64,000 nucleotides of DNA from Dicyema japonicum (taxonomy: Eukaryota > Dicyemida > Rhombozoa > Dicyemidae). Below the pieces are notes generated by a model. The model was given only the letters and a program-made list of their open reading frames with translations. It was not told the origin of the DNA and made no database searches. The DNA lies in the NCBI GenBank assembly GCA_011109175.1, contig RDEW01000015.1:840882-904881 (forward strand). Reading direction: 5' to 3'. The translations under genes and the position numbers were made by a program. This document shows, in pieces, positions 23,501 through 34,620 of this stretch (position 1 is the first letter of the stretch; each line of letters begins with the position of its first letter).

Positions 23501-23793
23501 AGGATCAACGTCCTTCGGCAAATGTTCACTTTAAAAAAAGAAAAATTCATTTGCAATTCTTTGGCATGATAATTAGTTGTTGTCTTCCTTATAACGCAAT
23601 ATTTGCACTTTTTGTTTGAAAGTGAGTCCTTAATATCGACCACTAGAATCACAATGAGGCATGCTACTTGAATAAAATTTTATTGTTTTAATTTTGAGTT
23701 ATTTTTTTTAAAAACGGTAAATTTCCACTAAAATTGCAATATTTCTTTAAAAAATGGCAAATCTGAAAATTGGAAAATTTAAGAGAGTTTACT
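20507..23793. mobile_element. TIR-bounded segment (pogo/Tc1-type ends) around an RLE retrotransposon
   Basis: The left end is CAGTAAACTCTCCCAAATTT preceded by TA. The right end, reversed, is CAGTAAACTCTCTTAAATTT and is followed by TA. This gives inverted ends with a TA target site, as in Tc1/mariner-pogo elements. No DDE transposase is visible inside; the interior is filled by the RLE retrotransposon at about 20640-23570. Most likely a non-autonomous DNA transposon that received a retrotransposon insertion. Confidence 0.65.
20640..23570 (+). mobile_element. RLE-type non-LTR retrotransposon (NeSL/Utopia/R2-like), near full length, decayed
   Basis: An N-terminal zinc-finger region is at 20670-20933 (CLLCGQ ... 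LGCIKIS). RT blocks at 21690-22440 give KPNGGIRPIEVGNYFRR, the Q-x-G-V block, LDITNAFNSLRRDEI and the active-site WYLDDAIIGG. After a linker with FDELSWKQCKLPS, the C-terminal cysteine/histidine and endonuclease part is at 22960-23320 (HRCRCG..., then a degraded RDGKT..PDGM). The end is AASTAENLKIKKY, FLRELGG (23225-23569). Several frameshifts. The order Zn finger-RT-RLE fits RLE-encoding clades; exact clade is inference. Confidence 0.85.
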
Positions 23794-23799
23794 GTATTC

Positions 23800-24118
23800 G
23801 TTTATAATTCAACAGACCACTTTTAAGTATGGGGAACCATCCCAAATGCAAGTACATTTAGATGGGAGGAGTAGGCTCTTTATGTTTCAAACTAGAATGA
23901 GTGACACCTTTTCCGGTAAGCCACATGACACCAGCTGACATGCTCATGGTAAACCTTTCTGACCATTTTAAATAAATTACTAAAGTGATAATTTCTTTAA
24001 AAATAAAAATTTATTTGATGAAATTACAAGTCAGGTTAATTATAGTTCGAACGTTGTATTATAATTTCCATCCACCGTTACGAACTAACCAACCCCAAAC
24101 AAATCAAAAAAATTCACA
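23800..24118. other. No recognisable gene
   Basis: Short intergenic stretch between the TIR at 23793 and the 3' end of the MTPAP-like gene. No frame or repeat of note. Confidence 0.4.
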
Positions 24119-24120
24119 AT

Positions 24121-25555
24121 TCAAAACATTCCAGTGAACAATTTATTAAGAGATGGATATTTAGTATAAAGACCATTGTAAGCAGTTCTGCACGCATCCT
24201 TGAAAGAGGCCAACTGAAGTTTCTTCACGTTCATTTCCACTGTCTCCAGTGGATGCTGCAGAAAAACGGTGTACCCACTGAAAGAAGCAACATCCATTCC
24301 CGTCATCAAGTCCAGCTTTTTTTCTGTAAAGTCAAAATTAGCGTAAAAATCAAAAAAGCCTATAAGGGTATCACCTAGAGTCTCAAGTGAACCACCAACC
24401 TAATTCCAAGTCAACAAACTCATTAGGGGGATTAAAATTATCTTAAAGTAATAAAACAAAAAAACCGTTCAAATCCATCACCTGCGACAACGGGGGAACA
24501 CCACATTTCTTTATCAGATAAAACAAAATCAGCTGATTCAGTCCAAAGTTTCCAAAGCAATTTATCTTATTAGTTTTTGCCCACATCGTCAGGGAACACA
24601 CGAGGATGGGGAATCCAGGGACAATGGCAGAGTAAAATTGTAAAATGAAGACAAATTTATATTCCTCACACTAAAATAAGGCAACTGACTACCAATTTCC
24701 TACACTGAGGTAACAGTTAATCCCACATAGATCAGAATTGAAGCGTATAATTGGTACCCTGACTTTGAAAATCTCCAACGTACGGGATAAGCCTGAATTC
24801 CGAATCAAACTTGCCACTGTTCTCAGAATATGCCTTTTTCCATTGAAACTCTCAGAGTCGATAGTCAAGATCTTTATGCTCTGTGCATTTTTTGTTTCCG
24901 GCAATATGCAAGGTTCAGAGCACTGAAGTTCGATGTCAAGATCACTTTCATGAGTAGCGAGTCCAGTGACTGAGGATCCGTATGGGACAAAACGGCATTC
25001 TATCAACTTGGAACATATGTCATCGAGTTGCTGGCAAATAAAAGCACGGAGTTCAAATTCAAATTCCGTGAGACGAGATTTGTCGTATAAATAAGTCATC
25101 TGCTCACTCAACTAACACGTGACAACAAGAGACACCTTCACTCGTAGAGGAGGCCTGATAGTCTGCTTTTCCATCCTGTAGACATCACAGGATGAAGAAG
25201 ATACTACCCCCGATCTTCTGGAAGGATTAAATGATAGAATCCGTGATGATAAAACGACAAAATCATTATATTCCTTTGAAGACTTCGTGGATTTAAATAA
25301 ATCCGTGACAGAATCAGGGGACAAAAACTGAGCGTAAAGATAACGAGTCTGTTGTATTAAAAACAACAAACTTGTATATTACTAACGCTAACAATCTCCA
25401 CCATTTTCTCGATCGGTCCGAATTGTTTCAGTGCCTCATATACCGTCCCCGTGTACTTGTAAGAGTTGACCTTAAATTTACTGGAATGGGATCACCTTTA
25501 TGGCTATGGCAGACTTTGCCTTCTCCAGGTGCTTGGATAAAAAGTTATTAGCCAT
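24121..25555 (-). CDS. MTPAP: Mitochondrial poly(A) polymerase-like nucleotidyltransferase (6 exons)
   Basis: Minus-strand exons 25555-25496, 25470-25372, 25348-25142, 25111-24704, 24670-24466 and 24441-24121, introns 25, 23, 30, 33 and 24 nt. The N-terminal RRM-like part reads YEALKQFGPIEKMVEI and QTRYLYAQFLS. The catalytic domain has CRFVPYGSSVTGL followed by ESDLDIELQ, the G-S-S and D-x-D of pol-beta nucleotidyltransferases. A VRVPIIRF block follows. Then comes a PAP-associated region (FYSAIVPG, FGLNQLILFYLIKK, FFDFYANFDF). The order RRM-like, G-S-S/D-x-D, N-x-x-L-x-x-M-type core matches MTPAP more than other non-canonical poly(A) polymerases. One extra base near 24391-24405 breaks the frame; without it 432 aa. 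Would polyadenylate mitochondrial RNA. Confidence 0.82.
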
Positions 25556-25890
25556 GTGGAATTTGGCATAAGTTTAAAATATTTATTTTCGTTTGGAAAA
25601 TATTAATTAAAAATAATAATCAAATTTTGGAATATAATACTCAAATTCTCAGTTTTAATTTAATGCGTCATTTTTTATTTTCCCTTCAGGCTTGAGAATT
25701 GGGGTAATCAAGGAATTCTTCCATTAGTAGTTTATGTGAATTCATTTAATAGTTATATAACCTAGATAACACGAAACCATGGGTGGGTGCTTGAGGTGAA
25801 TAGCAAGACAGATGCAGGGGCACAGGCACTTGTGAACGTAGCAATTTAATGTCGTGGATACTTTTTGATTTTTCACATCGTTCGTTGAGG
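25556..25890. other. Upstream region of MTPAP-like gene, no gene seen
   Basis: AT-rich stretch of about 330 nt between the MTPAP-like start and an RLE-type retrotransposon on the other strand. A promoter is expected near 25560-25700 but no motif is convincing. Confidence 0.35.
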
Positions 25891-28090
25891 TTCGACTGTT
25901 TTTTTGATTATGCTTGTTGTGAGAAAAGCCCCTAAAGAGAATGTTCCCACTTTGAGGAAAAATGTACCTGCAAAGTCTTCTGAAATGTGTTCTTCCTGTC
26001 GGCTAGTCAAAACTCGGAAACGTGAGATCTCCTGCTCTGCTTGTGGAGATTTCTACAACCTCGGCTGTATCAAGCTATCCCAAGCCGCAGCGACCGTGCT
26101 TAGATTATGGCACTGTTTCATGCCTCGACCTATGCAAGGAGGTTCTCCGTGCCGCCTCATCTCTGAGTTACGTTCTTCACGGACTATCCCTGTGAGGATC
26201 CCCAAGGTCGTACGACCTGTGACTGCGGAGGCTATTTCCAAAACGATCGAAGATGCCCTCCGGACTAACGCAGTACAGGATTGGGTGCGTCCATTCAGTT
26301 TTGGGCCTTCCGTACTGGGATTGATAGATTTGATCACGGAAAGGAATCTCTCGCTACCACCATGAGGACCAACATGCGTTCTTTTATAGGACTAACCCAC
26401 TCCCCAATTGCCCCACAGCTTCTAACCGTACGCAGGAGACACGTTGTCCGAACGAGGAAGTCGAAGTGCTCCGTCTCAAGAGAACTGTTCGGTCGAAGTT
26501 AATCGAAGGTGGGTGGTACTCACGCAGCCATCAAAGTGGACCGCAAAAATTGACTCCCAACGCCTACAATATTTTACTGAACAAACATCCTCTGCCACCC
26601 CACAACCTACGTCCAGTCGCTCCCCCATCCGGAGTGAGTCCCCTGACTGTATCAAATGATGAAGTTCTCTTCGTAATAAGGAATTTTTCTCCTAGAGCCG
26701 TGGCGGGCTCGATGGAATGAGACCTAGCTATCTGAAAGATCTATCCTCTTTATCCGTAGGAGACCAGGGATTCGTCTTACGAATTCAATCACTTCACTTA
26801 TGAACCGGATCCTGTCTGGAGTAATCCCCTAAGTTATCCGCCATGTCTTGTTCTCCGATAATTTGATCGCCTTCGATAAGAAGTGCGTGTGTTCTCCTGG
26901 GATGTGAGGCCGCTGTCCATTCAGTGAGGACATTCATAAACCGCAGTAAAGAAGATTCCCGGGGGCATGTCCTGGTCAAACTGGACATCAAAAACGCCTT
27001 CAATAGTATAAGGAGGGACAATATCTTGGAGGCGTGTATTGAGAGATTCCCTAATATTTTTGAATTTGTGTATCAGTTACTCGGAGAGACTCTGAACGGC
27101 TTGTGTCTATTTGATATGCATACATCATTATTCCTCCTGAAAAACAGTCTCAACATACAGATGCTTGCATTTGTCCTGAGGACTGCTACCTATTTCACTC
27201 AGTGTGATCAACTCGAACAGATTAACAAGATTTTCCGTTCAACAGCGGAGCGCATCTTCAACGTCCTGAGGATTACTCATGGAACCAAGCCACACTGTCA
27301 GTGAGATTCGACTTGGAATTCGTAACTTTGTAGACGTTTTTTCCCCCTGCATATCTCTCGTCGCTAATGGCCAACACCCTTGTCAAGAGGATTCCCCACT
27401 CCTTCCCTGAATTCTCTATTAACCCCATGCCTGTTTGTTGTCGGGGGCGTCTTCCGAGAGCGGTGCCTGGTTCAACGCCATTTCCACTAGAGTTTTTGGG
27501 TACCTTTCTGGATGATGAATGCGTCCGTATTGAAATCTCATTACGACTGAAATTAAAAGCCTGTGTTCCACATCCGTGCCGATGCGGAGACCAGATCGAC
27601 TGTTTTAGCCTACATCCTCTCTCCTGCAGGAAGAGTGCAGACAGATATCTCAGACACATGGCCTCGAACAAAGTCGTTATGCGAGCTTTGGACGCCGCCG
27701 GATACCCCTCTATGCTCGAACAAGTCGGTCTTTGCAGGCGTGACCGAAAACGGCCTGACAATCTTCTTTTGAAGCCGGGCAACATCTTGTCTGAGACATC
27801 ACCTGCACCAACACGTTGCCCCTTGAAACCTACTTCAGAATGCCTCTGGAACATATTCTACCGCTGAGAAGGACGATTGGTTGAAACGGGCAAAGTACGC
27901 GGTCTTACCCAATGATTTTTTCGTTGAGACGTCTGATTCCCTTGCGCCTGCGACGTTGGAATTCTTGAGTCGTTTAGGGAATCGGATTTCTACACGATCA
28001 GGCGATCCCCGTTAGCGCTTGTGGTTTTTCGAGCGAATCTCACTTGCCATCCTGAGAGGGAATAGCCACGCAGTTGATCAGTTGCTAACT
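25880..28090 (+). mobile_element. RLE-type non-LTR retrotransposon, second long copy, decayed
   Basis: The start MIMLVVRKAPKENV leads to a zinc finger CSSCRLVK ... CSACGDFYNLGCIKLS (25904-26365). An RT segment has KLDIKNAFNSIRRDNI near 26970-27030. The C-terminal domain 27490-27870 has the cysteine/histidine block [18 protein letters not shown] and the degraded endonuclease. The 3' end carries CTGAGAGGGAATAGCCACGC at 28052-28071. The RT palm around the YLDD motif is deleted (after 27130), so this copy is internally truncated relative to 20640-23570. Confidence 0.85.
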
Positions 28091-28264
28091 TTTTTCAGAC
28101 TTGGAATGAAGATTTGCCAGACTCACAAGTGATAGTGCGGTGGTACCGTCGACTGTTATGGATATCATGCTCTTTATGCCATGGAAGGATGATTCCCAAG
28201 AAATAAGGAGTTTAACGGAATTTTGAAGCGAGCTTTGGTTTTTGCTGATTACTTCTCTACATTG

Positions 28265-28480
28265 GAACCCACAGGTCTAGATAGAGGAAATGGAAAACCG
28301 AACGGACGGAGTAACAACCTTTCCTTTCGAAGTGAGGAAATCTTTAGTTTGGGATGCAACATGTGTCGACTCACTCTCCTCCACTAACATCATCGAAAGC
28401 ACGGTATAGGTACTTTCCACCCAGAGAAAGAAGAGAGAGCTAAAGAAAAGAAGTACAGATAAGAAACAAGTCCCTAATCT
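28265..28480 (+). pseudogene. RLE-type retrotransposon C-terminal scrap
   Basis: The plus-strand peptide contains ENRTDGVTTFPFE and SLVWDATCVDSLSS. This matches the endonuclease block (RPDG ... LVWDVTCVDT) of the long RLE copies. Frame lost after 28400. Confidence 0.6.
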
Positions 28481-28689
28481 CACTCAAAAAGCTCGGACGT
28501 ATGGCCTCGCTCAGAAGCCACGATGACCTTGAAACACAATGGCTCGTCCAGTTTATCTCCATAGCGGTCCAGAGGGAAAACGACACATCAATAAAGTCAG
28601 CGGGAATATAATAATATTCAAATAAACTTTATAGTTCAATCATACAAGCCATGTTTGTATTTTTGTTTGTGGACTTTATAATCGATGTA

Positions 28690-28900
28690 CAGTAAATCGT
28701 CTTGAATCCACAATTCCACAAATAAAAATACATTTTCTATAACAAAATTCTCGAATCCGCCATTCTCTCTAACAAAATTTAATGTTTAAAAAAATGAAAG
28801 AAACTTATCCGTTCTTACGTGTACTAAATGTGGTGAATTCCTCATTTTTAGAAATTTATGCTTTGAAATCTAAAAATTATGGATTCGAGACGGTTTACTG
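28690..28900. repeat. Small MITE with CAGTAAA-type inverted ends
   Basis: CAGTAAATCGTCTTGAATCC near 28693 and, reversed, CAGTAAACCGTCTCGAATCC near 28890 form inverted repeats about 210 bp apart. The ends resemble those at 20507/23793 and 35515. Target TA is seen on the left only. Confidence 0.6.
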
Positions 28901-28904
28901 TTTT

Positions 28905-29925
28905 ATGTACCAAATTTTTAACGTCTCTATATTCAAGAATATCTCATTCTTAACCGATAACAATAACTAGCTTGTAATTCCTCAATTCTTCCTAAAAACG
29001 GATCTTTAGAGTTACTTAAAATTAGTACATCCGATGGTTCCTTTTTTTAAAACTTCAGGTTTCTTGTGTTTCGTGAATTCATTAAAAAGGGGTACAGAGG
29101 TTATGTCCATCTTTAAGAAATGAAGACATCAATTGTAATTTATTTAAAACTCGTAATCTTTTTCTATACGGCCTCCCATAATGGAATTATAAGACTGTTC
29201 TCTTTTTCGCGAACTTCATCGAACCTTTCCAAAGAGTAAACTTAATCGCTGCCATCTTGATTTGTGCATGAGCGAGACGATCTTATCGCTCTTTAAATGT
29301 GAAACCAGTGCTCATGTCACTTTTTAGACATAGCATAGTAGTGCCTGGAAAACTTTTTCTTCTATCAATATTTCATCCGTGAAGTCCCTTTTAATCATAA
29401 CCAGAACTGCTAGGTAACGTAATGCGTCCACGTTCTTACCATTCTCCAATAAACAGTATTGCCATTGATATCTTTTGTAATGTGAAATATGTCTGGCGTT
29501 AGCTTTTTCGTGGAGAGACTCAGTCCCTCGTTATACACACCAATGATTAATTTATACCATGTAATTTTTTCAATTTCCTCCAGAAATCGTTCCCGGTTTA
29601 GAAAACTAGAGTGCTACCACATCATCCGTATAACTTAAGATTGGCTGCGAATAAAACTGGACTCAGAATTGATACTTGTGGAACTAGCTCATGTTTCACA
29701 ACGGAAAATTTCTAGAAAAGAAAATGTTTAATCGATCTCATCAATCCCAAAATAGCTACAGTTCTGGATATTCAGGTTTTATGTCAACTTTGTCGAAAGC
29801 CACGGATATATCGAGGAATGTAGCACTTAAGTGTCATTTGAAATTCCTGGCTTTGTAAATTTCCGAGTTGAGGGAAGCAGGCTCCACAAGAATGTCCTTA
29901 AAAAAATATCGATATTCGGAAAGAT
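28905..29925. other. Retroelement-like debris on the minus strand, no intact gene
   Basis: AT-rich. Around 29790-29820 the minus strand reads ATFLDISVAFDKVDIKPE, an RT block (F-L-D-x-x-x-A-F-D-x-V) of a Jockey/I-like polymerase. The rest has no recognisable domain. Confidence 0.45.
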
Positions 29926-29930
29926 CAGTT

Positions 29931-30151
29931 AACTTCCAGCAATTAAATTTCGATTTTTTGCCTCAAAACTTTTCTTATTGCATCAAAGTTATCTTAGTAA
30001 CCCCACAATATAACTTAGCTTATTTTTAATACAATTTAATTTAACTTCCAGCAATTATAAATTTCGATTTTTTGCCTCAAAACTTTTCTTATTGCATCAA
30101 AATTATCTTAGTAACGCCACAATATAACTTAGCTTATTTTTAATACAATTT
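29931..30151. repeat. 112-bp tandem duplication
   Basis: The unit starting AACTTCCAGCAATT occurs at 29931 and again at 30043. The units differ only by two inserted bases and two substitutions, so the duplication is recent or an assembly artefact. AT-rich, non-coding. Confidence 0.8.
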
Positions 30152-30154
30152 ATG

Positions 30155-30300
30155 GAATTTCCGGTTCCATTGCGCATACCTTTGAAGCTCGGTGTCCTGG
30201 ATCGACTAGAAATTCAGATTTCGACGCACACTTGGGGTCTCCACGAGCGCTGTTGGGTATTTGAACGAACCTCACAACGGCCAAACAGTCAAAGCGGTTA
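30155..30300 (+). repeat. RLE-type retrotransposon 3' scrap
   Basis: CGGTTCCATTGCGCATACC ... CACTTGGGGTCTCCACGAGC ... GAACGAACCTCACAACGG corresponds to the stretch before the RLE-family 3' end at 18920-19050 and 48910-49020. Diverged copy. Confidence 0.5.
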
Positions 30301-30583
30301 AATTTATGGAAAAAAACTAAATTGGCTACGAAAACTGAGAAATCAATAATGCAATCTGTTACTGCATCTCACAAGATGGAAATAATTGGTTAATGGATAA
30401 TTTAAATTGGCTAATAAAAATCCCCACAATCGTTTCATAATGTAATATCAGATTCAATACAAGTCGCACATTTATTAACTTTATTTAAATCGGTCAGATA
30501 TTTAAAAATATAAAACAATATTTTTAAATAATAACAATAAATAAAAATAATTAATATTTAAAAATATTTTAAGTCGAACTATA

Positions 30584-33500
30584 ATGTTTGATTTTGCGAT
30601 GAGAGATTCTATATTACTATTTATTAATGGAAACGAATGTTGTGGGAAAATAAGTTTTCTTGGTAAAATCGAAAGTTCTGAAGGTTTATAACATATTTTT
30701 ATGCTAAGACGACTGGATTGGGGTGACATTGGATTCACCGCTAGGCGATAGCGACGGAACTCTTCACGATGTGCAATATTTTAACTGCCAGCCAAACTAC
30801 GGCTTATTTATGCAAAAATCTAGTGTTTAAATCCTCTTTAATTCAAGATTATTTGTATTCGAAAGAAGGAAAATCAAGTCTCGAGTGATAGTCAGGAGGT
30901 TGAAAGTTCTGATTTGGCACAACTAAAAACTGAGTTCAATGAAGACGAAGAGACTGCAAAATTGAGACAAGAATTCGAGAAATATAAGGAAGAAACGTTG
31001 GAGGAACTTGAATTGGCGACGATTGACAGGGAAATAGCCAAAGAGAAGGTATTAAGAATTAATTATAAAGCTCGAATCACTGCAAGCTAATTATCATAGT
31101 TTGGAGCTAAAATACGAAGAAATCAGCCTAGAATTAGAAATTTTAAAAGAAGAGATCGAAATGGCGGGTAAAAATGTTCAAATTTTACGTTCAGGTGGGG
31201 TCGACGAAGTTTCTGGAAAAAGAGATCAAAATGAGATTCTTAAACTCAACAAAGCACTACTTTTGTACAATAATTGGGTTATTTAGACTGAAAAACATGT
31301 ACGAGGACGAAAGAAGGATGGCTGAAGGAGCCAAAGATAGTGTGATAACACTGGGAGCCAGTTTACAGAGTTTGACCGCCTCCAGCGACGAAACTGCTAC
31401 TACGTTGAGCAGACAGATCGAGGATCTCAAGTCTCAGGTTTCAAAAACTCCCAGAAATCTATATAGGTTGATGATTTGGCTGGATCAGATTCTATAATTA
31501 CTCAGTTGACAGACAAAAACAGTAAATTAGAAGAAAGGCTGGGTCAAATTGCTAAGGAGAATGAAGATTTGATTCAAATAAACAACTTGGACGAGGAATT
31601 GATTGAAAACTTGAGACAGGACCAACTTGATCTTACATTGGACTTTGAAAATGCCTCACTTCAGTTGGAAAGGGTTAGAAGTGTAATTACAACTATTAGC
31701 TCAAAAAACAGCTACAACACACGCAAATGATATTATCTAAGCAGGAACAGACTATTGTCAGTCTCAAAGAAGCGTCGAATAAGTCAGACAAGGAAGAACA
31801 TAGATATGACTTTCAGGCACACTATTCTCTGGCAAAGACAAATCTTAGTGTTTGTAAATATTTTTATTTCTTATTTGAAAATATTTTCTTTTTTAATCTT
31901 TTAAAATTTTATTTTTTTCCTTGTGTTAAATAACGAAAAAATATTTTAAATTTTTTATTATTTCAAATTTTATATATTTTTTAATATAATCCTTGATTTA
32001 TTCTCAGATTGTGGAGTCTGAATTGAATAACATTGAATTGAAACACTCTCAGAATTATATTGAAGTTTTGAGATCCTATTTCACATCTGATTCGTTCACT
32101 GAAATTAAGAACACTTCAATGATGAGTGTATTTTGTTCACGCTTTATTGAAAAGTGCCAACTTTTCGTGAATACAATTTCAAATAAGGTAATTTGCCTCT
32201 TAACTTTTTAGTGTGAGTTGGAAGAACAAATTACTATTAGAATGGTGGAAAGCGGATATTTTACGGAAATTAAGGATCACTGTGAACTAACATTGGTGCT
32301 GACTAACCTCGGAGTTTTGTTGGATAGATTTAATCGTTCCTTAAAGTCTTGTTCTGCAGAAAATCTAACGAAACTCTCTACTTTGATGCCACAGCTGAGC
32401 ACCCATGAGCAGAATCTGGACAAAGTGCTGATTGAGGTTGTCTCCTCTGCTCAGGTTTGGCGCATTTTTAATCAAAAATTAGACAAATTTTCGCGCTATA
32501 ATAAAATTGATACAAGAAGGAGAAGATTTTATAAGGGTATTAGTGATTTTTTGTTTCCAGAGTGTTCTAGAAGTTCACTGTGAACCTCAATGGTGTTCTT
32601 TGACTCCAGTCTTTAATGTCATAAATTCTGCTGTAAACTGCATTGAACTCGCTAACCTGGCTGTTTTGGCATTTTTAGAAGATGATTTTTCTAAGAATTC
32701 CAGTGAAATAACAACAAACTTAAAATCTACGCTCAAATGGATTTCATCTCTTTTAAGGGATAACTCAGATCGCATTGTCTTCCATGATAACCAAAATGTC
32801 AAATTGGAGGAATGTATGAAAGTCCTAACACAGTTTTCTGCGGTTTTCACGGAAATTGGTTCTGGGTTGGCAATCCAGGCAGCTTTTATAACAGGTTTGA
32901 TTACGTTTTGAAAAAATCTCAATAGCTGACGTTGTCCACCCACAAGAAGGGATTGCTGGGATCTTAAATGACTCCCTCAACAAGAATGGGTTTTCTCCGC
33001 CTTTCATAATTCAAAAACTGACCGATATTTCTGATTTTCTTAGCAATGTAAAGCTTCTCCTCGAAACAGGAAAGTTTACGACTCAAGACGAGTCCGTTGA
33101 GTCTTTGGGCCTCAGTGAACTGATAAACCAGTACAAGGAGAATGTTCAGTCTGTCCATAAACTGCGCCAGAATGTGAAAGACTACGATGAAATGTTCGCT
33201 AGAATGGAAAGTCAGTTGAAAAATAAAGATGAGGAAATGGCTTTAGCTGAAATCCGCCATACCCAGTCTGAGTTTGACAGCAGACAGTCAGTGAAGCAAT
33301 ATAGGGATGAGATAGAGATCCTACAGCAGAGAATCGACAAATTGGTCCACGAGGCTGCAAACAAAGCTAAGTCGATTGTTTTTTTCTTTTTTTAGGAACT
33401 TTGCGCTTGAGTCCAATCAAAACTTGTCTGTAATTCACAAACTAAAGGACGAAAAGTGTAAATTGGACGAAAAACTGAGAAATGTGACCAAGAGTTCTTA

Positions 33501-34001
33501 TCTAGGTGAGAAAATCATATCTCTGAGCTCATCCGAGCACGTGGCTGACTCTACTTTAACAAATGAGGCAATTTTTGTCTTGATTTTCAGATTTTAGAGT
33601 TAAAGAGGACCATCTCCATGCAGAAGGATGAATTGAACTTTTATAAGTCCTCTGAGGATTTGGTAAGTTTTTTGTTTTGATTTTCAGAAAAAACTGAGAA
33701 AATTGGCGCCAATAAAGCTGAATTTCAGTGATAAAAGAAATGAGCTCATGAAGCTGTCACGTGACATCCAGGACATGCAATTTGTATTGAGTAGGTGAGA
33801 ACTTAGGGTTTGATGAAATCTCTCTGTTCTACTGAGGTTGTTGATATTTCGAAGAGTTCAGATAAAAACGAGCTGATGAATCTGCAGAATATTCCAGAAA
33901 TGGAGTGCAAACTGATCAGTGGTCGTCTTTGCTCTGTCTGATTGGTTTTTTATTGGTAGGTGCAGTCGAGAATGTCGAAGCTTAAAGGTTTGATTAATTG
34001 A
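30584..34001 (+). CDS. DCTN1: Dynactin subunit 1 (p150Glued; 18 exons)
   Basis: Eighteen exons join to 2856 nt (951 aa), with introns of 22-31 nt except one of 158 nt (31850-32007) and one GC-AG intron (33568-33590). The CAP-Gly domain lies within residues 1-75: GKISFLGKIE, DDWIGVTLDSPLGDSDG and CQPNYGLF. The first coiled coil has EELELATIDREIAKEK and LELEILKEEIEMA, the hallmark p150 segment. The dynactin-specific domain keeps MPQLSTHEQNLDKVLIEV, and a second long coiled coil follows. The family is usually about 1250 residues, so this protein is shortened, mostly in the linkers. Role: cargo and microtubule binding in the dynein-dynactin motor, cytoplasmic. The start gives MFDFAMRDSI; an internal ATG at 30599 is possible. 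Confidence 0.92.
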
Positions 34002-34375
34002 TAATTGAATTAAATATTTTATTTAAAATAATTGCTTATTTTCCTCTTTAACTTAATTTTTTGTGATCCCCCGATACGTCGTGAAAGAAATTATGCTCCC
34101 ATAGAGACATACACCTAACGTGAAAAAGGAGATAACTTCCAGTTTCTGTACATGTTGCGACCCCTTACAAGAATGGTCACAGTTTAGTTGGGAAAGTTGA
34201 TGGTTCTCATTCCATCCTGTTCCCGGTCGTTCTTTTTTGTGTTTTTAATTATTGTCGTCGACAGTTTATTTAATAAATAATTTTGATCGCATATGCGGTG
34301 GTGACATTTATGGTAGATTTTTAATTTGAAGATGTAGTAATTTTTTAATCTTTCATAAATAAATATAACCGCACT
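34002..34375. other. No recognisable gene
   Basis: Intergenic sequence following dynactin. No useful frame; AT-rich. Confidence 0.4.
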
Positions 34376-34384
34376 TTTCACAAA

Positions 34385-34620
34385 AAGAACCAGAATACCT
34401 ATAAATCAGCCCAGGCAGGACTCACAGTTCATTAAAGTAAAGAACAGTTATGATAACTAATTGTAGAAAGGGAGAACCAAGGAATGCTCTTAATTTCTTT
34501 TTTTCTATTTGTTATGTCTGTGTCCTTTATTGACGATCCGGTTCCGTAGTAAAGTATTCAATGATGACGGAATCACTTGTCAATCCAAAGCATCTTAGAT
34601 GCGTCGAACCTTCTGCCGGA
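34385..34620 (-). repeat. SINE-like dispersed repeat (copy)
   Basis: Shares GGCAGGACTCACAG, TAAAGAACAGTTA, AACCAAGGAAT, TTTCTTTTTTTCT, GTGTCCTTTATTGACGATCC and GATGACGG with 45070-45285, and in reverse with 59830-60115. The element ends in a TAA/TTA-rich tail in other copies. Confidence 0.65.

Noticed and set aside
24391-24405. A 16-nt intron to resolve the frame break in the MTPAP-like gene
   Set aside because: Shorter than every other supported intron; a single-base error is more likely.
33784-33798. TGA at 33796 as the dynactin stop codon
   Set aside because: Reading through would end the protein at VLSR, but a 23-nt intron (33784-33806) fits size and signals and extends the frame to 34001. 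I kept the longer model at moderate confidence.
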